Below, one piece after another: positions 1 to 7,949 of a DNA stretch of 64,000 nucleotides. The DNA is from Myxococcales bacterium (GTDB lineage Bacteria; Myxococcota_A; Polyangia; Polyangiales; Polyangiaceae). A model generated the notes under the pieces. The model was not told the origin of the DNA, made no database searches, and saw only the letters and a program-made list of their open reading frames with translations. Within the stretch, counting starts at the first letter, position 1; the number at the start of each line of letters is the position of its first letter. The stretch spans positions 124,001-188,000 of the forward strand of contig JADJCA010000009.1 in assembly GCA_016703425.1 (NCBI GenBank), read 5' to 3'. A program made the translations under genes and the position numbers.

Positions 1-1
1 C

Positions 2-322
2 CTCGCCTTCGGCGTGCTCTCCACGGGCACCCTCGCGATGGCGTTCGTGATGTCGGGCGTCACCATCGCCGTGGAGGAGACGCTCGAGAAGGCGTCATGC
101 GCCGAGCTCCTGCCGCGAGAACTGCGCAGCCTCGGTCTCGGCGTATTGGCCGCGGCCAACGGCGTGGGTGACATGGTGTCGAGCCTCTTTGTGGCTTCTG
201 CACTGGAGCACGGCTCGCGACGCCTCGCCTTCGGCGTCCCCGCGCTGCTGGCGTTCGTCGGTACGGTTTGGATCGCGGTCTTTGCGATTCGAGGCGTGAA
301 GCCCAACGCGACCACTCTATGA
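2..322 (+). CDS. MFS transporter, C-terminal fragment (truncated by window start)
   Basis: The reading frame is open from the first bases of the window, so this is the last ~106 residues of a longer protein. It holds two hydrophobic stretches typical of the last membrane helices of a major facilitator superfamily permease, joined by a short loop with small residues, and ends in a basic tail (AIRGVKPN). The substrate cannot be told from this fragment. The stop lies 25 bases before modB, so the two could be co-transcribed. The family call rests on hydrophobic pattern and general resemblance, hence moderate confidence. Confidence 0.6.
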   Translation, partial: LAFGVLSTGTLAMAFVMSGVTIAVEETLEKASCAELLPRELRSLGLGVLAAANGVGDMVSSLFVASALEHGSRRLAFGVPALLAFVGTVWIAVFAIRGVKPNATTL

Positions 323-347
323 TGATCGGGGAGATGGCGAGGACGCG

Positions 348-1037
348 ATGGTCTTGAGCCCGGAAGAGTGGAGTGCGGTGCGCCTGAGCGTTCAGGTGGC
401 GACAACCGCCGTGCTCCTTAGCCTTCCCGGGGGCGTGTTTCTCGGATGGCTCCTCGCGCGACGCGAGTTCCCGGGGAAGGCCGTCGTGGAGACGGTGCTG
501 AACCTGCCGCTGGTGCTCCCGCCCGTCGTGACCGGGTACCTGTTGCTCGTGGCCTTTGGCCGCCGAGGTGTGCTGGGACGGCTCCTCGAGGACACGTTTC
601 ACACGAGCGTCGTCTTCACGTGGCGCGGCGCGGCCATCGCCGCCTCGGTCATGGCATTCCCTTTGATGGTGCGCGCCATGCGGCTCGCCTTCTCGGAGGT
701 CGACGCGCGCCTCGAAGAGGCGGCGCGAACGCTGGGCGCCGGCCCCCTCGACACGTTCTTCACGATCACACTCCCGCTGGCGCGCCACGGCGTCATCGCT
801 GGTGCCGTACTGGCGTTTGCGCGCAGCATGGGCGAGTTCGGCGCCACCATCATGCTCGCCGGCAACATCCCCGACGAGACGCGCACGATCCCCGTTTACA
901 TCTACAACGAGCTCAACTCCCCCGGCGGCGCCGAGGCCAGCACGCGCATCATCCTCGTGGCGATCGCCATCGCATCGAGCGCGCTCGTCGTGGGGGAGAT
1001 CCTCGAGCGACGAGGCCGCCGGAAGCGGACCGGGTAG
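348..1037 (+). CDS. modB: Molybdate ABC transporter permease ModB
   Basis: 229-residue inner-membrane permease of the molybdate/tungstate importer; it would pair with a periplasmic ModA and an ATPase ModC. Five or so hydrophobic helices are visible (about residues 13-36, 48-70, 95-112, 147-165, 200-217). The cytoplasmic EAA loop that docks on the ATPase lies at about 123-151 (EEAARTLGA through LPLARHGVIAG). The stretch SMGEFGATIMLAGNIP is characteristic of ModB/CysT permeases. A GAGGAC ribosome-binding site sits 4-9 bases before the ATG. Neither modA nor modC is present downstream, where a gene on the other strand follows, so partners must lie upstream of the window or elsewhere. Confidence 0.9.
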   Translation: MVLSPEEWSAVRLSVQVATTAVLLSLPGGVFLGWLLARREFPGKAVVETVLNLPLVLPPVVTGYLLLVAFGRRGVLGRLLEDTFHTSVVFTWRGAAIAASVMAFPLMVRAMRLAFSEVDARLEEAARTLGAGPLDTFFTITLPLARHGVIAGAVLAFARSMGEFGATIMLAGNIPDETRTIPVYIYNELNSPGGAEASTRIILVAIAIASSALVVGEILERRGRRKRTG

Positions 1038-1095
1038 CCGTTGGGCGCGCAAGGCCCGAGCGTGCATCAGGCTGCGAGTGGCTGTCTCGCACGGC

Positions 1096-1542
1096 TCAGC
1101 CGAGGCGAACGAACGTCACCAGCACCATGAGCGCGGCGACGAGCAAAGCGCCGATGGCGCCCAAGGTCGCGTGCCTCTTCTTCCGCGCATCGAGCTCACC
1201 CTCGCTCGCGCCTTCTTTGCGCTCCCGAACGAGCGCGCGCGCGTTGAACATCTCGAGGTGACTCAAGACGGCGAGGAGCAAGACGACGGTCAGCTTCCCG
1301 TGCATCCAACCTTGCTTCATGAGAGCCGGGCTCATGGCGATGAAGGCGATGCCGCTCGCCATGGAGCCAAAGATGGCGGGAACCTCGATCTTCGTCACAA
1401 TCGTCGACACGAGCGCTTCCAGTTCGTCGCGAACAACGCCGGCGGCGCTCTGGGAGCGCTTCATGAGTTGGGTTTGGGCAAACCCGGCCCCGACATAGGC
1501 GACAAAACATAGGAGGTGAACGAAAAGAGCGGCGCTCGTCAT
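1096..1542 (-). CDS. Small integral membrane protein (DUF2269/CopD-like)
   Basis: 148 residues if started at the ATG that opens MTSAALFVHLL; an in-frame extension to 1608 is possible but begins with a low-complexity segment unlike a membrane protein. Four hydrophobic helices are evident: one at the N-terminus carrying a His (FVHLLCFVAYVG), one around the PAIFGSMASGIAFIAM segment, one after a WMHGKL motif, and one at the C-terminus. Histidines placed in helices resemble the DUF2269/CopD/HemJ-like fold, but I cannot name a function. It is transcribed towards modB and away from the secreted-protein gene at 1688. Confidence 0.65.
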   Translation of the reverse strand: MTSAALFVHLLCFVAYVGAGFAQTQLMKRSQSAAGVVRDELEALVSTIVTKIEVPAIFGSMASGIAFIAMSPALMKQGWMHGKLTVVLLLAVLSHLEMFNARALVRERKEGASEGELDARKKRHATLGAIGALLVAALMVLVTFVRLG

Positions 1543-1687
1543 GGCGCGTCCGGTGTACCACCAGCCACTGCCATCGAGGCGTTCAAATGCGCCCGCCGAC
1601 GCCGCCACGGTCGAGCTTCGCCTCTTGAGACGTCAATCGCAGGCCGCCCGGGTTGCTCCGGAGCCCAAGGGCCGGCAGACTTCCGCC

Positions 1688-2413
1688 ATGGTCCTTTCGG
1701 CCCTTCGGTTGGCAACGGTCGCGGCGGGCGGCGCCATCGTCTTTGCGGCGAGCGTTGCGGATGCTGCGCCGCCGGCGGCAGACCTCATGGATCGCCTCGC
1801 CAGGCACGCGGCGAACATGGAGGTCCTTCGAAAGAGCGGCACCTATTCCGTTTCGGGCCGCCTCGAATCGCTCGACACGAGTGGGCAGCAAAGCTCGGTG
1901 CGCGAGCTGCGCGGTCACGTGGAACTGGTTGGCGGCAAGTCGACCTTTGTGGTGGACCACTACACGGAGGACGGCGAAGACAAGACGAACGACGCGCGCG
2001 ACGAAGCCAAGAGCCGCGAAGAGAAGCGCATGCGCGAAGGCGATAACAAGCGCATTCGCTTGCCGACGCTCGCCGAGGAGCAGCCGCTCTACACGTTCGA
2101 CGTCGTCGAAGTCGACGCCAACGACGCGAACCGCGTGAAGCTGGCGTTCGCCCCCAAGGAGCGCGACGAACGACGCATCGAGGGAACGGCGTGGGTCGAC
2201 GCCAAAGCCGGCACGATCCTCTCGGCGGGCTTTCGCCTCTCGAAGACGTCGCTGTTCGTCGATTGGGTGCACTTCAAGGTGCAGTTCGGGGAGATGACTC
2301 CGCTTGGTCCTGCGCCCTCGCAGGTTGAGGTCGAAGGCAAAGGCGGTCTCTTGTTTCTCGTCCGAAAGCACTTCCGCGGCAGCGCGCGAGTCGCCGCATA
2401 CCGTGTCCGCTGA
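1688..2413 (+). CDS. Secreted LolA-like/outer-membrane-sorting-like protein
   Basis: 241 residues from the ATG at 1688, chosen because it begins a clear signal peptide (about residues 1-27, hydrophobic core ending in a SVADAAP cleavage-like site); the frame is open further upstream but without signal character. The mature part is rich in charged residues and beta-strand-like alternation, with a DARDEAKSREEKRMREGDN highly charged insert. Proteins of this size in Myxococcota with a similar ending (FLVRKHFRG) resemble LolA/DUF4412-type outer-membrane lipoprotein-sorting folds. I see no catalytic motif. Function is unassigned; the LolA-like suggestion is tentative. Confidence 0.6.
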   Translation: MVLSALRLATVAAGGAIVFAASVADAAPPAADLMDRLARHAANMEVLRKSGTYSVSGRLESLDTSGQQSSVRELRGHVELVGGKSTFVVDHYTEDGEDKTNDARDEAKSREEKRMREGDNKRIRLPTLAEEQPLYTFDVVEVDANDANRVKLAFAPKERDERRIEGTAWVDAKAGTILSAGFRLSKTSLFVDWVHFKVQFGEMTPLGPAPSQVEVEGKGGLLFLVRKHFRGSARVAAYRVR

Positions 2414-2545
2414 ACCCAGCGGGCTTCGGGCAAGCGAGGTTGAGCGCTCGCCGAGAGCGTGGTGGAAGCGGGACGGCCGCCCCCGGAAGGCGCCTCAAAG
2501 CGTGCGGCGCGTGATTTCGAGCAACTTTTTCGTCGAGGAGCGTCT

Positions 2546-2551
2546 TATCCT
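2546..2551 (+). promoter_or_regulatory. TANNNT -10-like element, likely leaderless start of serpin 1
   Basis: TATCCT lies 8 bases before the ATG at 2560. That ATG opens a signal-peptide-like sequence one frame away from the serpin frame. The spacing would put the transcription start at or next to the ATG. I found no convincing -35 element. It supports 2560 as the true translation start of the first serpin. Confidence 0.4.
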
Positions 2552-2611
2552 GACACGTGATGCGCCTCCGCCTTCCGGCCTCCGTTCGAGTCGTCGTTCT
2601 CCTCCGTCGCG

Positions 2612-3994
2612 ATGGCGCTCGGCGTCGGGTGCAAGTCGACCCCCTCGCCCGCGCCTTCGGCGAGCGCTTACAATTCGGCGCAGAGCACGAAGACGCCGTC
2701 GGCACCGAGCGTTGCGAATGCGGCTGCGTCGGCGAATCGAGGGAGTCCAAGCATGAACGTCGAGAAGAAGGTCGAAGCGCCGCCCGCCGTCTCGCCGGAG
2801 GGCGCCGTGACCGAAGGCGATCGCACTGCGGACGCGGCCGGCGAGCGAGCCTTTGCAGCGGCGCTCTTTGGCGCCCTCGGCAAAGAGAAGCGCGGCAACC
2901 TGTTCGTGTCACCGGCGAGCGCGCGGTTCGCCATGAGCATGGTGCTAGCCGGAGCGCGCGGCGACACGGCGAAAGAGCTCACGGCGCTCCTCGGCGCCAC
3001 GCCGCGCAGCCACGACGTCGCAGCGACGCTGGCGAAGGACTGGGCCAAGCTCGCAACACCGCCTTCAAACTACGAGTGGGAGAAGAACCAAGTGGTGGTC
3101 CTCCGCACGGCGAATCGACTCTTCGGGCAACGTGGACAGGCGTTCTTGCCGCCCTTCGTGGAGCTGACGAAGGCGCGCTATGGCGCGCCCATCGAGGCCG
3201 TCGAGTTCTCCAAAGATGCGAGCGGGGCGCGGCGCACCATCAACGACTGGGTTGCCGCACGCACGGAGCAGAGGATCAAGGACATCCTCACGACGGACCT
3301 GCCGCGCGAGACCAAGCTCGTCCTCGCCAATGCCATCTACTTCAAGGCGCCGTGGGTCGATGCCTTCGAAGAGCGCGCCACGAAGGTAGAACCCTTCTTC
3401 GGCGCCTCAGGCACGACAAGCGTGCCGATGATGCGAAAGACGCACGCGCGCAAGTACGCCGACCTGCCAGACGCGCACATCGTCGATCTTCCCTACGGGA
3501 GCGAGCGCCGCCCCGACATCGTGATGACGCTGATCATCCCCAAGAAGACCGACGGGCTCGCGGAGCTGGAGAAGTCACTCTCCCCGGCGACTCTCCAGAA
3601 GTGGGCGTGGGCGGCGTCCTCGCTGACAACGCGAACCGAGGTTGACCTCTTGCTGCCGAAGTTTCGGATCGAGTCTGAGCTTTCGCTAGGGGGCACGCTG
3701 GAGGCGCTCGGCGCCGGGAGCGTGTTCAAGTTTGGCAAGGCCGACCTCTCGGGCATCGACGTAACGAAGGAACTCTTCGTCGGCCTCGTCCTGCAGAAGA
3801 CGTTCGTGGCGGTGGACGAGAAGGGAACCGAGGCCGCCGCGGCGACGGTCGTTGCGGCGATCGGCGGCGGGATGCCACCGGCGCCCCCCAAGCCCGTCGT
3901 TGTGCGCGCCGACAGACCGTTCTTGTTTATGATCCGCGACGTGCCACGTGACCGGATGCTCTTCATCGGTCGGTTGGCCGAGCCGAAAGGGTAG
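2612..3994 (+). CDS. Serpin family protease inhibitor lipoprotein (serpin 1), signal peptide apparently frameshifted
   Basis: 460 residues in the intact frame. A Ser/Ala/Pro-rich linker (about 1-70) precedes a full serpin fold (about 75-458). Serpin hallmarks are the NAIYFKAPW breach/sheet segment (240-248), the hinge EKGTEAAAAT (403-412), and the C-terminal DRPFLF and LFIGRL strands (434-455). By hinge counting and by comparison with alpha-1-antitrypsin (AAIGGGMPP against EAIPMSIPP), P1-P1' is Gly419-Gly420. The alanine-rich P12-P9 hinge is the inhibitory type, so a suicide-substrate inhibitor is expected. The listed start gives only MALGVGC before the linker. The ATG at 2560 followed by removal of one base near 2600-2604 gives a complete lipoprotein signal ending GVGC. 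Its paralogue follows 117 bases downstream. Confidence 0.9.
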   Translation: MALGVGCKSTPSPAPSASAYNSAQSTKTPSAPSVANAAASANRGSPSMNVEKKVEAPPAVSPEGAVTEGDRTADAAGERAFAAALFGALGKEKRGNLFVSPASARFAMSMVLAGARGDTAKELTALLGATPRSHDVAATLAKDWAKLATPPSNYEWEKNQVVVLRTANRLFGQRGQAFLPPFVELTKARYGAPIEAVEFSKDASGARRTINDWVAARTEQRIKDILTTDLPRETKLVLANAIYFKAPWVDAFEERATKVEPFFGASGTTSVPMMRKTHARKYADLPDAHIVDLPYGSERRPDIVMTLIIPKKTDGLAELEKSLSPATLQKWAWAASSLTTRTEVDLLLPKFRIESELSLGGTLEALGAGSVFKFGKADLSGIDVTKELFVGLVLQKTFVAVDEKGTEAAAATVVAAIGGGMPPAPPKPVVVRADRPFLFMIRDVPRDRMLFIGRLAEPKG

Positions 3995-4025
3995 TCGCGG
4001 GCCCGCCCGCCGTCAGCGGGGCTAG

Positions 4026-4101
<76 letters not shown>

Positions 4102-4111
4102 GACAATCATC

Positions 4112-5500
4112 ATGCGCGCAGCGCTCGTTCCCATGTTCCTGGCAGTGGCGTGCAACACCAATCCGTTGCCGACACCCGACCTGCCTACCAAGACGCAACC
4201 GAGTGCGCCGACCGCGACAGGAACAGTGCAGCCAAAATCGACCCCGCCGAGCGTGAAGACCATGACGACGCCAGCCGCATCATCCCCCGCCCCTCCCCTT
4301 GCCGTGTCGCCCGAGGCGCCGGTGTCCGATGCGGAGCGCGCGGCCGACGCGGCAGGCGAACGCGCCTTCGCGGCGCGACTGTACGGGGCCGTCGCGAAGC
4401 TCAAGCCTGGAAACGTATTCCTCTCACCGTCGAGCGCGCGCTTTGCGCTCGGCATGCTGAACGGAGGCGCGCGCGGTGAGACGGCGAGAGAACTCGGCGC
4501 CGTGCTCGGCGCAACGGCGCGCTCGCACGACGTGGCCGCGAGCATCGCCAACGAATGGGCCGCGCTCGCGGTGCCGCCCGGCCCCAACCCGTGGGAGCAA
4601 AACGACGTTGTCGTCCTTCGCACAGCGAACCGGCTCTTTGGTCAACGTGGCCGCGCGTTCGAGCCAGCGTTCCTCGCGCTGACGAAGGGAAGATATGGCG
4701 CGCCCATCGAGGCCGTGGACTTCCAAAAGGACGCCGAAGGCGCGCGCAAACTCGTCAACGCGTGGGTCGAAGAGAGGACGGAGCGAAAGATTCAGAACAT
4801 CCTTGCGATGCCTCCGCGACCCGACACAAAACTGATCCTCGCCAACGCCATTTACTTCAACGGAAAGTGGGCAACGCCGTTCAGCGAGGGCATGACGAAG
4901 AACGAGCCGTTCTACGGGCCCGCGGGCACCACGAGCGTCCCCACGATGAGGAAGACCGCGAGTCGCCGATACGGTGAGACGCCGGCGGCGCACGTCGTCG
5001 AGCTGCGTTATGGCGGGGAGATTCGCCCCGACATGAGCATGGTGCTCGTCGTTCCGAAGAAGAAGGACGGACTCGCGGAGGTGGAGAAGGACTTGTCGAC
5101 GACCGGTCTCGAAGGGTTCACCAAGACCCTCACGAGCAGCGTCGACGTGGACCTCGCGATGCCGAAGTTTCGTATCGAGTCCGAACTGTCGCTCGGCGAC
5201 ACGATCGCGGCGCTCGGGGCGCCCAGCCTCTTCGTGTTCGGCAAGGCCGACCTCTCGGGCATCGACGGAACGAAGGAGCTCTTCGTCGGGCTCGTGCTTC
5301 AGAAGACCTTCGTGTCCGTTGACGAAAAGGGGACTGAAGCGGCTGCCGCGACCATCGTGATGATGCGAGCCGGCGCGGCCATGCGCGAGAAGCCCAAGCC
5401 CGTCGAGGTACGCGCCGACCGTCCGTTCTTGTTCTTGATTCGCGACGCGAAGCGCGACCGCGTCGTATTCATGGGTAGAGTTGTGGAGCCCTCGCGGTAA
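4112..5500 (+). CDS. Serpin family protease inhibitor lipoprotein (serpin 2)
   Basis: 462 residues. A short lipoprotein signal peptide ends LAVAC with Cys14 as the lipid site. A Thr/Pro-rich linker (15-70) leads to the serpin domain (about 75-460). Hallmarks are NAIYFNGKW (245-253), the hinge EKGTEAAAAT (405-414) and DRPFLFLIRD (436-445). The hinge matches serpin 1 exactly, but the reactive loop differs: MMRAGAAMREK at 417-427. Counting from the hinge gives Gly421 as P1, with Arg419 and Arg425 nearby that could serve as trypsin-type sites. The core is very close to serpin 1, so this is a tandem duplication with divergence focused on the target-specificity loop. It is probably exported and membrane-anchored. 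Confidence 0.92.
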   Translation: MRAALVPMFLAVACNTNPLPTPDLPTKTQPSAPTATGTVQPKSTPPSVKTMTTPAASSPAPPLAVSPEAPVSDAERAADAAGERAFAARLYGAVAKLKPGNVFLSPSSARFALGMLNGGARGETARELGAVLGATARSHDVAASIANEWAALAVPPGPNPWEQNDVVVLRTANRLFGQRGRAFEPAFLALTKGRYGAPIEAVDFQKDAEGARKLVNAWVEERTERKIQNILAMPPRPDTKLILANAIYFNGKWATPFSEGMTKNEPFYGPAGTTSVPTMRKTASRRYGETPAAHVVELRYGGEIRPDMSMVLVVPKKKDGLAEVEKDLSTTGLEGFTKTLTSSVDVDLAMPKFRIESELSLGDTIAALGAPSLFVFGKADLSGIDGTKELFVGLVLQKTFVSVDEKGTEAAAATIVMMRAGAAMREKPKPVEVRADRPFLFLIRDAKRDRVVFMGRVVEPSR

Positions 5501-5979
5501 GCGGCGCTCGTCGTCGCGCGCGCCTTCGGCTTGCGGCGCAGTGGGCACCGCGCGTGGGGGGCGGCCGGGAGCGTGCGGTAGGCCGGGGCGTCGCGCGACA
5601 TCTGGCGGCGGGGCCACGGTCCCAATGGCGGGCGCCATGATGGGGCCGACCGTCCGGGCCGCGGTGCAGGTCGCTGCGCCGATGAGTCTCTACGAGGCAG
5701 CGGAGCGGGGTAGACGAAGGCGCGTACTGCGCTGCAGGGCGCCATGGCCTATGCGCGCAACTGTCCACCGGTCGGCCGCGCGTGTCCGTGGACAGGGTGA
5801 GCGGGCGCCGCGCATGGCACGGCGCCGGGCGCGCCGGCGGCGGGGCAGGCCGCCATTCCACATCAATTAGCATGCGAATTACGCTGCTCCGACGGCGCCC
5901 CGCCCCGCCGCCTGGCGCGGGCGCCCGACCTCGTCGGACGCGCCGTACCCACTGGCCCGGGGCGTGCTTCGCGCGAGCC
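5501..5979. other. Gene-free stretch between serpin 2 and the MarR regulator
   Basis: About 480 bases of very GC-rich sequence. Open frames on both strands here are rich in Arg/Ala/Pro/Gly and look like codon-bias shadows rather than proteins. An AT-richer patch at 5860-5882 (catcaattagcatgcgaat) precedes an alternative start (5872) for the MarR gene and may hold its promoter, but I see no clear -10/-35 pair. Confidence 0.5.
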
Positions 5980-6771
5980 ATGCTCCCCCCGCTCCAACTC
6001 ACGTTCAAACGCGCGAGCATTCTCCTGAACCACTGGGCCCGCCAGCTCGCGAGAGTCGCGAACCTCACGCCCGCTCGCGCCGACCTCATGATCCTTCTGC
6101 GCGATCACCCCATGCTGCAGGCAGGGCTGATTCGCGAGATGTGCGTCAGTCCGCCAGTGGTCAGTCGAATGCTCAAGGCCCTCGAGCAGCTCGACCTTGT
6201 GAAGCGGCGCCCTCACCCATCCGATCGTCGCTATCGCATCGTCGAACTCACTCCACTCGGCCATGAGGCGCTTGCGCCCCTCTTCGATGACTTGCTCCCC
6301 GAGGGCGAGCACCTCGGAACGGTTCAGGAAGCCGCCGAGAGCCTCGCGCTCGAATACCTGCGCGCCCCGCTCGAGCAACTCGCTGTCCAAACCGCCATCC
6401 CATGCGATCGGAATCTCCGCGAGACGCTGCCTCCGCTCTTCAACACCCTGCGGCGCAGCGATCTCTTTGAGTACCTGTTGCAGAACGAGCCGGCGCGCCC
6501 CTTCTCCCCGCCCCCATCCGTTGCCCCTGATCCGCCGGACCCCTGGAACTATCGCCCCGTCGAGCCATCCGCCATCGCCTCGACTAGGCCAACGCGACGG
6601 GGCCAACGCGGCGCATGGCGGACGCGCCCGCGAGGTCGTCGGCACCGCTGCCGCTCCCCCGCCGTTCGCGGGGCCCAACGCCAAGCTTCAACATCCGCAA
6701 CGTCGCCCCGACGCTCGCGGGTGGTTGCCGGGGCGGCGCATTTCAACGCCCACGGTTCAAGCCGCCCTTGA
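5980..6771 (+). CDS. MarR-family winged-helix transcriptional regulator
   Basis: 263 residues from the ATG at 5980, which starts just before the first MarR helix; an in-frame ATG at 5872 would add 36 Arg/Pro-rich residues and is less likely. A winged helix-turn-helix spans about 30-95: recognition helix in VSPPVVSRMLKALEQLDLV (56-74) and wing with SDRRYRIVELT (81-91), the usual MarR wing signature. It continues into a C-terminal region (100-180) that may be a dimer helix and ends in an Arg/Pro/Ser-rich tail (180-263) that looks like run-on of the frame. The ligand and targets are unknown. The next gene begins 24 bases downstream. Confidence 0.75.
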   Translation: MLPPLQLTFKRASILLNHWARQLARVANLTPARADLMILLRDHPMLQAGLIREMCVSPPVVSRMLKALEQLDLVKRRPHPSDRRYRIVELTPLGHEALAPLFDDLLPEGEHLGTVQEAAESLALEYLRAPLEQLAVQTAIPCDRNLRETLPPLFNTLRRSDLFEYLLQNEPARPFSPPPSVAPDPPDPWNYRPVEPSAIASTRPTRRGQRGAWRTRPRGRRHRCRSPAVRGAQRQASTSATSPRRSRVVAGAAHFNAHGSSRP

Positions 6772-6794
6772 ATCACCCACAGACACGCGTTTGC

Positions 6795-7913
6795 ATGGCC
6801 GCCATGAAGAAGCCCGTCTCGCCTCCGCGCCCGAAGGGTGTCCCTGCCGCCGCACAGTGGATGGAAGCCGAGCAGGAGTGGGAGCTCGCCCCCAAAGACG
6901 CGCGCGGGAAGAAGCACGGCAAGGTCACGTGGTGGCGCCGAGACGCCACCATCGTGTGCGAGTGCGAATACGCACATGGCGTCGCCCACGGCGCCTTTAC
7001 GCGATACCACGATGACGGAAAGCCCTCGCGGACCGGCACCTTCGTCAAAGGAAAGATGCACGGCATCGACACGGCGTACCGTTCGGCGACACCGACGACG
7101 GAGCTCGCCTTCCCCGCCCGAGCCTTCGGCGACGCCGTCTGGCGCTACGAAATCGACCGCGACATGGACCGAGTCCTCGCGTCTCGGTGGTTCGACAAGC
7201 GCGGCCGCCCGGTGACCGCGACGGGGGAGGCGATGCCCGCGCGCCCCGCGAACGTTCCCACGCGCGCGACGTTCGAGCCCATCTCCGGCGAATGGCTCGA
7301 TGGCGAGACCGACGAGTCGCTCGCGCGCCACGGCGTCTGGCGCACCTGGCACAAGCAGGGCGCGCTGACGAGCGAGGTTCTCTACGAGCACGGAGTGGAG
7401 AAGCGGCGCGTCGAACCGAAGAATGCCGAGGCGAGCCGCTCACGCGCGCCCGCGGCCCGGCGCAGCGAGCTCTTTGGTACCGACTGCGCCGGCGACTGGC
7501 TGGACGACCTGGACGACGAGCCGACGCTCAAGTCCGTGGAGCGGGCCATCATGAAGGCCGCCAAGGTGGGCCCCCGTACGTACCTTGAGGTCGACGACTG
7601 CGAAGCGGCCGTCGCCGCCGCAGGCTGCATCGCCCAGCTTAGCGACAAGAAAGGCGCGAACGGGCCGCTCGGCAAGGACACCCTCAGTGCGCTAAGCGCC
7701 CAGCTCGCGAAGATGCCCCAAGCAAGGCGGGCAGCTCTTACGAAGGACGCGGCCGCCGCCGTCAAGCTGGTCCTTGAAGACACGAAGCGCTCGGAGCTTT
7801 GCCAACGTCACGAGGAGGACGGCGCGAGGAGCCCATGGCGCAGCCAGATGAGACGGCTCCTAGCCCGCCTCGGGCCACCTCCAGCGTCCCGTCCGGCGCG
7901 ACGGCCGGCATGA
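6795..7913 (+). CDS. YwqK/MORN-like repeat protein fused to a C-terminal DUF4259 domain
   Basis: 372 residues; the ATG at 6795 (MAAMKK) is chosen because upstream in-frame sequence is low-complexity. Residues ~40-205 contain MORN/YwqK-type units with the G-x-x-x-x-x-Y/W rhythm (KHGKVTWWRRD, AHGAFTRYHDDGK, GVWRTWHKQGAL). Residues ~226-350 match DUF4259: ELFGTDCAGDWLDDLDD, then YLEVDDCEAAVAAAGCIA, then a helical end with SPWRSQMRRLLARL. DUF4259 normally occurs as a short stand-alone protein. YwqK-like proteins are often annotated as antitoxin-like, but no toxin partner is visible here. No signal peptide is seen, so it is probably cytoplasmic. Confidence 0.75.
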   Translation: MAAMKKPVSPPRPKGVPAAAQWMEAEQEWELAPKDARGKKHGKVTWWRRDATIVCECEYAHGVAHGAFTRYHDDGKPSRTGTFVKGKMHGIDTAYRSATPTTELAFPARAFGDAVWRYEIDRDMDRVLASRWFDKRGRPVTATGEAMPARPANVPTRATFEPISGEWLDGETDESLARHGVWRTWHKQGALTSEVLYEHGVEKRRVEPKNAEASRSRAPAARRSELFGTDCAGDWLDDLDDEPTLKSVERAIMKAAKVGPRTYLEVDDCEAAVAAAGCIAQLSDKKGANGPLGKDTLSALSAQLAKMPQARRAALTKDAAAAVKLVLEDTKRSELCQRHEEDGARSPWRSQMRRLLARLGPPPASRPARRPA

Positions 7914-7949
7914 CGTCCGGCGCCGGGGCAGCTGTGGTATGCCGCGCCC

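Noticed and set aside
60..1067. 335-codon minus-strand open frame over the MFS and modB genes
   Set aside because: modB on the plus strand has ribosome-binding site and family motifs. The minus product is Arg/His-rich without features.
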